Shown here in pieces: positions 58,741 through 64,000 of a stretch of DNA of 64,000 nucleotides. A program made the position numbers and the translations under genes. The stretch covers positions 1 to 64,000 of the forward strand of contig DAITMF010000007.1 in assembly GCA_036835325.1 (NCBI GenBank), given 5' to 3'. The stretch's first letter is position 1. The number at the start of each line of letters is the position of its first letter. Source of the DNA: CAMCHP01 sp036835325. GTDB lineage: Bacteria; Bacteroidota; Bacteroidia; Flavobacteriales_D; Sanyastnellaceae. The notes beneath the pieces were generated by a model, which saw only the letters and a list, made by a program, of their open reading frames with translations, had not been told where the DNA came from and did no database searches.

Positions 58741-59256
58741 TTAGGCTCCGGCTTCGTTTCCGGCTTCTTGTCGAAGCATGCCAAGGTCACGGTCAAAGAG
58801 GTACATGCCGCCTTTGTCGTTTCCGATCAAATTGAGCTTGTCAAGAATGGTGCGCGCCAAAGCTTCTTCTTCGATTTGCTCGCTCACGTACCACTGCATA
58901 AAGTTATGGGTGGTGTAATCTTTCTCGCTAAGGCAAACGTCAACGACTTGGTTGATGCCCGAGGTTACTTTGGTTTCGTGCTCAAGGAGCTGCTCAAACA
59001 CATCTTGAACCGAATCCCACTTTGCGGGTGGCTGCGAAAGCGCCGGGATAACCGACTTGCCGCCACGCTCATTGACAAACTTGATGAGTTTCAACATGTG
59101 CATGCGTTCTTCATCGGAATGTGTGTACATGAAACCCGCCACACCGTTCAGTCCGTGGGTCTCGGCCCATGAGGCCATTCCGAGGTACACTTGCGACGAT
59201 TCCGCTTCGATGCGGATTTGCTCGTTCAAAGCTGCTTCTATCTTCTTGGTTAACAT
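58741..59256 (-). CDS. ftnA: Ferritin (non-haem iron storage)
   Basis: A 171-residue four-helix bundle ferritin of the FtnA type; it oxidises and stores iron as a 24-subunit shell. Ferroxidase residues Glu17, Glu50 and His53 (HSDEERMH) are in place, as is the later HNFMQWYVSEQIEEE. No haem-binding Met of bacterioferritin is recognisable. Single gene with its own terminator. Confidence 0.95.
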   Translation of the reverse strand: MLTKKIEAALNEQIRIEAESSQVYLGMASWAETHGLNGVAGFMYTHSDEERMHMLKLIKFVNERGGKSVIPALSQPPAKWDSVQDVFEQLLEHETKVTSGINQVVDVCLSEKDYTTHNFMQWYVSEQIEEEALARTILDKLNLIGNDKGGMYLFDRDLGMLRQEAGNEAGA

Positions 59257-59485
59257 AGTCTTCTGTTTTCTTAATTAACACTTCGAGGCGATGAAAGTTT
59301 GGATTGGCAAACGCGCAAAAACCCTCATTTCACTGATTACAAAGGTACAAATCACCGTCAGACAAGCACTTGCGGCGGCCACCCAAACCCGCTAGAAACC
59401 TACAATTTAGAACGCTTCTAACTGTTTTAACCGGCCAAGGTGCTCATCCATCCATCCAAAACAAAGAATTCATACCTTCAAGGCG

Positions 59486-61096
59486 ATGAAAGCCTGTATT
59501 CTTACCCTATTGGTTGCGCTCAGCGTAAACCTGCTCCACGCGCAAACTGCTGAACCAATCGCCAGTTATACGCTCAACGAAATTGCTGAGATTATCGCAG
59601 ACTTCAACGTGCCGGGCGGTCTTTTGCAGCCCGAATTTGAAGTGAATGTGTACAAGGTCAGCTACACCACCACCCACCCCAATGGCGAAGAATGGCCGGT
59701 CACGGGGGCGCTGGCCATCCCGGTCGGACTCACCTGCGAACTGCCGCTTTCGAGCTACCAACATGGCACAATCGCACGAAAAACCGATGCCCCAAGCTAC
59801 CTCAGCGATGAAGCCATGCTGGGCGTTATTGGCGCTTCGATTGGCATTGTGACAGCCATGCCTGACTACATCGGCCTTGGCGATTCGCCCGGGCTCCACT
59901 TGTATGTCCATGCTGATTCTGAAGCACTCACTTCGCTTGACATGCTTCGGGCGGTGCGTGACCTGCGCGACGAACTTGGCTTCGCATTGAATGATCAGCT
60001 CTTTCTTTGGGGGTATTCACAAGGCGGACACGCAACGATGGCGCTGCATAAACTCATTGAAGAGGCGCACGCCGACGAGTTTACCGTTACAGCCAGCGCG
60101 CCGATGAGCGGGCCTTACGACGTTTCCGGGGTGCAAGCTGAAGTTTTGGTGAGCGATCAACCCTACCCAACGCCGGGCTACCTGCCTTACATCCTTTTGG
60201 GTTACCAAGAGGTGTACGGGAACTTGTACACTTCGCTTGACGAGGTTTTCTTGCCACAATATGCCGCCGTCATTCCCGACCTGTTCGATGGCACCAACAG
60301 CATGGGTTTCATCAACAACCAGTTCCCATCCGTTCCTTCACAAATGCTGCAACCCAGCATTATCGAGGCCTACGAAACCAACCCTGACCACCCCATTCAT
60401 GCCGCTCTTGCTGACAACGATGTGTACGACTGGGCGCCACAGGCCACCACTCGACTTTACTACTGCACGGGCGATGATCAGGTTTCGTACCTGAACAGCG
60501 AAGTGTGCTTGGCCGCAATGGCAGCAAACAATGCACCCGATGTGCTCGGCTTCAACGGAGGCGACCTTGATCACGGCGGCTGCGCACCGTTTTCACTGTT
60601 GGGAGGATTTATCCTCTTCAGCAATTTGGCTGAATTTGCGTTTGATTTTGAGGTGGATGTAGACCTTACTTCGCCAAGCCCCGGCCAGTCGGATGGCAGC
60701 ATTACAGTGACCCTCGACGACGACGATGCCGTGATTGTATGGGATGGTGGGTTCACAGGCAACACGCTCAGCGAGCTTGGCGCCGGAAGCTATTCGTATA
60801 CGGTAATCAGCAGCACCGGATGCGAGCGCACCTACACCGTGGTACTTGACGAAGCGGTTGGTGTACTCGGACTCAATTCAGATGGATTTCACCTGTGGCC
60901 CAATCCGACCACCGAATACCTAAGGTTCTCGAAACCCTATGCACGCGCTGAAGTGTATTCTTTGAGCGGCAAACAGCTCATTGAACTTACCCAGCCTGAC
61001 GAGCGCATCGATGTGGCGCATCTGCCCGCAGGTGTTTACGTGCTTCGCATCAACGGCGAGCACATGGTGCGATTCATGAAAATGGATGCTTACTAA
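59486..61096 (+). CDS. Secreted alpha/beta-hydrolase lipase with T9SS sorting domain
   Basis: A 536-residue exported enzyme (signal MKACILTLLVALSVNLLHAQ). The hydrolase resembles secretory lipase/esterase families: nucleophile Ser178 in WGYSQGGHA, the acid probably in CTGDDQVSY and His in LDHGGCAPF. About 390-450 is a small SprB-like beta domain (SPSPGQSDGSITVTL). Residues about 465-536 are the type-A sorting domain (LWPNPTTEYLRFSKP, VYSLSGKQLIEL, LPAGVYVLRING). It is convergent with the next gene, six bases apart, without a visible terminator. Substrate unknown; an ester or triglyceride is likely. Confidence 0.88.
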   Translation: MKACILTLLVALSVNLLHAQTAEPIASYTLNEIAEIIADFNVPGGLLQPEFEVNVYKVSYTTTHPNGEEWPVTGALAIPVGLTCELPLSSYQHGTIARKTDAPSYLSDEAMLGVIGASIGIVTAMPDYIGLGDSPGLHLYVHADSEALTSLDMLRAVRDLRDELGFALNDQLFLWGYSQGGHATMALHKLIEEAHADEFTVTASAPMSGPYDVSGVQAEVLVSDQPYPTPGYLPYILLGYQEVYGNLYTSLDEVFLPQYAAVIPDLFDGTNSMGFINNQFPSVPSQMLQPSIIEAYETNPDHPIHAALADNDVYDWAPQATTRLYYCTGDDQVSYLNSEVCLAAMAANNAPDVLGFNGGDLDHGGCAPFSLLGGFILFSNLAEFAFDFEVDVDLTSPSPGQSDGSITVTLDDDDAVIVWDGGFTGNTLSELGAGSYSYTVISSTGCERTYTVVLDEAVGVLGLNSDGFHLWPNPTTEYLRFSKPYARAEVYSLSGKQLIELTQPDERIDVAHLPAGVYVLRINGEHMVRFMKMDAY

Positions 61097-61102
61097 TCGA
61101 GG

Positions 61103-62491
61103 TCACTGAAGCTTGTATACCGCAACGCAGATGTCGTCGGTTTGCTCTGTAGTACCTTGCCAGTTCTCTACGAAGAGGCGAATTCTGCGACGTGCTTCGG
61201 TGGAAGTGCAGCCGTGAAGTTCTTCCAAGAGCGAGCGCAAGCGACGCTTGCCTATTTTCTTGTTTGACTCGCCACCGAACTGATCTTGCAACCCGTCTGA
61301 AGTCAGCACCAACAAATCGCCTGCTGAATACGGCTGCGTGAACGAGGTGAACGAATCAAAACTACCGTCGCCTATTGAACGGCGATCGGTATCAAGGGTA
61401 ACCAAGCCAGTTGCGGTGATCAAAAAGCCGATGCCGCGGGCACCGCTGTATGCAAGCAAACGGTTTTCAGGATGAATGCAGCAAATCATAAGGTCCATGC
61501 CGTCATGCACATACCCACCTCCATGCTGCATGAACTCGCGGGTGAACCGACGTTGCACATCGAGTATTACGGCTGCCGGTCCGGCATCCCCATGTTTGCG
61601 TACCGACTGATGCAGCGCCTTGTTGGCCATCAAGCTGACAAACGCGCCGGGCACGCCGTGACCTGTGCAATCAACGACTGACAAGTAGGGATGTCCGCTA
61701 TTCGGATAATAAAAAAAGAAATCGCCACTGAGTTGGTCGCGAGGACTCAACATGACCTCGAGCTGACCGTCGGTTTCTTCCGGTGAAACCGGAGAAAGAA
61801 TGGCTTCTTGCAAGCGGCGGGCATAGCGGATGCTGCTGTTGAGTTCTTCATTTTGCTTCCGCGTGGTTTCAAGCAGCTCTTCGATGCGCCGTTCATACCG
61901 AAAATTGGCGCGTTTCAAAAACACCATACCAAGGGCAATGGCAAAACCGGCAGAAGTCGATGCCACCGACACGAAATTCAAATCAACCACCGGTAGCCCA
62001 ATCTGTTCGGGCGCGGCACCCACCGCTCGGTGTATCGGATTGTACAATGCAAGCAAGAGCAAGTTGATCGACACACTGAAAATCAACGGCAACCGTTGAC
62101 GAATATCAAACACCACCAACGGTATGAAGGCCAACCCAATCATGAAGTAACGCGGGTTGTAGTAACTGCCTTCGTGAATCAACCACGGGTGATGAAGCTT
62201 CGAATGAATGGTCATGCTCAAAAGCATCACGGTGAGTCCGGTTGAGATCAAAAACTGACTAAAGGTGAAGTAACCTCTGGCGTTGAGCCCGATACCTACG
62301 GCCAAACACCCCGAAAGCAAAGTCGTCCAAGTACGAATGACCGTATTGTCAGGAAAAAGAAAGGTGAATATGGCAAATACGGCGAGTGAGATCAGCAGAA
62401 GCGCAACTGTAATCTGATTCGTGAGCACATAACTGCGAATGCCCAGCCTGTCATCTTGGTGTTCAACCAAGCCGGCTGTCGATATACGCAT
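61103..62491 (-). CDS. Polytopic membrane SpoIIE phosphatase
   Basis: A 462-residue protein from the ATG at 62491 (a TTG start further upstream is also in frame). The first about 215 residues contain six hydrophobic membrane helices without a large periplasmic loop, then a short coiled coil (ERRIEELLETTRKQNEEL) and a SpoIIE/PP2C domain with SGDFFFYYP, VDCTGHGVPGAFVSLMANKAL, TSDGLQDQFGG and TDDICVAVY. Its target is unknown; it resembles the phosphatase domain at 55322 but has a different input module. Convergent with the lipase gene. Confidence 0.88.
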   Translation of the reverse strand: MRISTAGLVEHQDDRLGIRSYVLTNQITVALLLISLAVFAIFTFLFPDNTVIRTWTTLLSGCLAVGIGLNARGYFTFSQFLISTGLTVMLLSMTIHSKLHHPWLIHEGSYYNPRYFMIGLAFIPLVVFDIRQRLPLIFSVSINLLLLALYNPIHRAVGAAPEQIGLPVVDLNFVSVASTSAGFAIALGMVFLKRANFRYERRIEELLETTRKQNEELNSSIRYARRLQEAILSPVSPEETDGQLEVMLSPRDQLSGDFFFYYPNSGHPYLSVVDCTGHGVPGAFVSLMANKALHQSVRKHGDAGPAAVILDVQRRFTREFMQHGGGYVHDGMDLMICCIHPENRLLAYSGARGIGFLITATGLVTLDTDRRSIGDGSFDSFTSFTQPYSAGDLLVLTSDGLQDQFGGESNKKIGKRRLRSLLEELHGCTSTEARRRIRLFVENWQGTTEQTDDICVAVYKLQ

Positions 62492-62665
62492 CCAGAGATT
62501 CAAATCAGTTGTTTGCACAGGCTTTGTATAACGCACGAGCGCCCGCAAGGTTTCATGCGTTCGTCGAAGCGGGCTTACATGAAAAGTCAGACTGTGACCT
62601 ACAAACCGTCTTTGATTGCTGGCGTAATAGGTACCAGAAACGATTACAAACCAAACTCAAATCGA

Positions 62666-63043
62666 ATGAAAAAGATGATTATGCCCATTCTCGCCGGCCT
62701 CTTTGTTACCGGTGCTTTGTACGCCAATCTTCCAACAGCGATTGAAACAGGCACTGCCATTGAGCGTCCTGATTCAGAACTGCGCTTGTCGCTCTTCCCA
62801 AACCCAAACAACACAGGCTTTGTGAAGGTGGTGGTTGAGAACATCAAAAACGCCGGAACCAAAGCCCAAATTACCATTCTTCGTCCTGATGGCAGACCTG
62901 CTTTCGATGAAATGGTAGAACTCAAATTAGACGCAACACAGCTGGTTCACGGTATTGACATTGGTCGATTTGACCCGGGCGTGTACACTGTGCGCGTGGT
63001 AGTTGGCGAAAAGATTCTACGCCAACGTTTAGTCGTGCGCTAA
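62666..63043 (+). CDS. Mini secreted protein: signal peptide plus sorting-domain-like module
   Basis: A 125-residue exported protein from the ATG at 62666 (signal MKKMIMPILAGLFVTGALYA). After a short linker the entire remainder is a T9SS-like type-A domain (LRLSLFPNPNNTGFVKVVVENI, ITILRPDGRPAFDE, DIGRFDPGVYTVRVVVGEKILRQRLVV). There is no cargo domain. Sequence upstream in the same frame extends into the promoter area of the divergent phosphatase and is not coding. A terminator follows. Confidence 0.75.
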   Translation: MKKMIMPILAGLFVTGALYANLPTAIETGTAIERPDSELRLSLFPNPNNTGFVKVVVENIKNAGTKAQITILRPDGRPAFDEMVELKLDATQLVHGIDIGRFDPGVYTVRVVVGEKILRQRLVVR

Positions 63044-63074
63044 CATAGCGATTGAGTAATACGTAGTTTTGAGA

Positions 63075-63105
63075 GGCGTCTCCGCGAAAGTGGAGGCGCT
63101 TTTTT
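63075..63105 (+). terminator. Terminator after the mini secreted protein
   Basis: GGCGTCTCC ... GGAGGCGC stem with a loop of about eight bases, then TTTTTT; its end overlaps the stop codon of the convergent PorV-like gene. Confidence 0.8.
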
Positions 63106-64000
63106 AGTTTACGGCTGCGCGGTCGCGTTTGTTGATGTCGATGCGCAGTGAGAACACATTTGAATAGAGCGCCGCACTTTGGTCGCCGATGTCGGTTAAT
63201 GCGTAATCAAGGTAAATGCGTTTGATGCGTAAACCAATGCCGATGTTTGGCTGAAAGGTCATCGCACGATCACCTGTGATTTCGGTGAGGTACTGAAGGT
63301 TGCCCACGCCGCCTCGAATAAAGACGGTTTGGTCGTAGCTGAACTCCATTCCGAAAGCGGGATCAACGCTGAAGGGGTCGCCGCTAATGACGGTGTTACG
63401 CCGACCATCGGTGGTGACGTTGAGGTCGAGGGCTGCAAGGCCATCGAACTTGCCTTTGATGGGGAAACGGCGCATGGCACCGAAAACAATGCGGGGAAGG
63501 GTGACCTCCATGGAGTTCTCGGGAATTTCATTCCCGGTGAGGGCAAAGGTGGTGCGGGTGGCCTCGTCGAGGGTCATGTTCCAAGCATTCCAAGTACCGG
63601 TAATGTCGCGGCCTACGGCTGTGAAACGCCAGCCGCGATAGTCGTAGCTGATTGCCGCATCGAGACCAAAGCCAAACGCATTGGCAAAGTCGCCCACTTG
63701 GCGGTAAATCACCTTTGCATTTCCTCCGACGCTTAGGCCTGGCACACCCAATTTACGGGCATAGCTAAAGATAAAGGCGTAATCGGCTGCAGAGAAGGCT
63801 GAAATACGGTCGTAGTTGATGTTTCCGTCGGCATCGACCAGGTCAATGGTGTTGGGGATGTTGTCAACCCCGAAGCGAATCATTGAAATGCCGGCTGCCG
63901 ACAAGCTATCGATGGGTTTGGCGACTGACAGAAAATCGTACTGTGCGATGTTCGCGAAATAATTCGCGTGCATACCGCCAAGCTGAAGGTCGCTTTTGAC
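63104..64000 (-). CDS. PorV/PorQ-family outer-membrane protein, 5' end beyond the window
   Basis: 299 codons are visible and the frame continues past base 64000 (DLQLGGMHANYFANIAQYDF reads through the edge), so the true N-terminus is missing and the internal ATG at 63973 is not the start. The alternating strand pattern, FLSVAKPIDSLSAAGISMIRFGVD and the YDYRGWRFTAVGRDITGTWN segment match PorV/PorQ-type T9SS outer-membrane proteins. Such proteins shuttle cargo from the SprA pore to the surface machinery. It probably works with the T9SS cargo genes in this window. Confidence 0.8.
   Translation of the reverse strand, partial: VKSDLQLGGMHANYFANIAQYDFLSVAKPIDSLSAAGISMIRFGVDNIPNTIDLVDADGNINYDRISAFSAADYAFIFSYARKLGVPGLSVGGNAKVIYRQVGDFANAFGFGLDAAISYDYRGWRFTAVGRDITGTWNAWNMTLDEATRTTFALTGNEIPENSMEVTLPRIVFGAMRRFPIKGKFDGLAALDLNVTTDGRRNTVISGDPFSVDPAFGMEFSYDQTVFIRGGVGNLQYLTEITGDRAMTFQPNIGIGLRIKRIYLDYALTDIGDQSAALYSNVFSLRIDINKRDRAAVN

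Overview
This window looks like a chromosomal piece of a marine- or freshwater-type Bacteroidota, most likely order Flavobacteriales. The evidence is: type IX secretion (T9SS) C-terminal sorting domains on several secreted proteins, two giant 'gliding-motility-associated' C-terminal proteins, a PorV/PorQ-family barrel, a TonB-dependent receptor with a carboxypeptidase-like plug extension, LytTR regulators paired with a Reg_prop sensor kinase, promoters of the Bacteroidetes type (TTG ... TAnnTTTG), and the L13 N-terminus typical of this phylum. The ends of the window cut through one gene on each side (a HAD hydrolase at 1 and a PorV-like protein at 64000).

Layout. 1-5 kb: a minus-strand run TonB receptor > kdsB > HU/SPOR protein > HAD hydrolase. 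5-11.6 kb: dprA, a small conserved-looking protein, a small acidic lipoprotein, then a Reg_prop/LytS-type sensor kinase with two LytTR response regulators. 11.7-17.6 kb: accessory surface region with a free-standing sorting-domain-like protein, three overlapping lipoprotein genes (one DUF4221-like, one with a CxxC thiol motif), a zinc metalloprotease and a Cys-rich secreted protein that both end in dockerin-like modules, and a T9SS cargo. 17.7-25.5 kb: mtgA, a double-headed glycosyltransferase, a LEA-type lipoprotein and the fatty-acid operon DUF177-rpmF-fabH-accB-accC with a clear promoter. 25.6-34.1 kb: a TPR sensor kinase and LuxR-type regulator, a 1065-residue beta-helix protein with a dockerin-like tail, a T9SS cargo, a collagen-like protein and an EGF-like lipoprotein. 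34.2-40.4 kb: GH25 lysozyme, NYN/cold-shock protein, tRNA-Cys, two hexapeptide acyltransferases and the ribosomal operon rplM-rpsI-rpsB-tsf. 40.5-51.3 kb: two large type-B sorted surface proteins, gpsA, a small barrel, a double universal-stress protein and a ClC channel. 51.4-64 kb: acetolactate-decarboxylase-like lipoprotein, bacilliredoxin, OmpA/WD40/TPR protein, a YfiR-TPR-SpoIIE operon, ferritin, a secreted lipase, a second SpoIIE phosphatase, a tiny sorting-domain protein and the PorV-like gene.

How it fits together. Core metabolism (fatty acid initiation, KDO activation, glycerol-3-phosphate, ribosomal proteins) is interleaved with surface biology: exported T9SS substrates, surface lipoproteins, and three signalling modules (Reg_prop/LytTR, TPR-HK/LuxR, YfiR/SpoIIE). 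The most unusual items are (i) three secreted proteins that end in the same Cys-framed EF-hand/dockerin-like tail instead of a T9SS domain, (ii) a matching pair of inverted repeats flanking the beta-helix gene directly downstream of the LuxR-type regulator, (iii) a fused tandem glycosyltransferase, (iv) a collagen-like protein followed by four 40-residue repeats, and (v) a strongly over-represented 11-mer GGGGATGGATG. All calls are made by reading the sequence; no database search was run.
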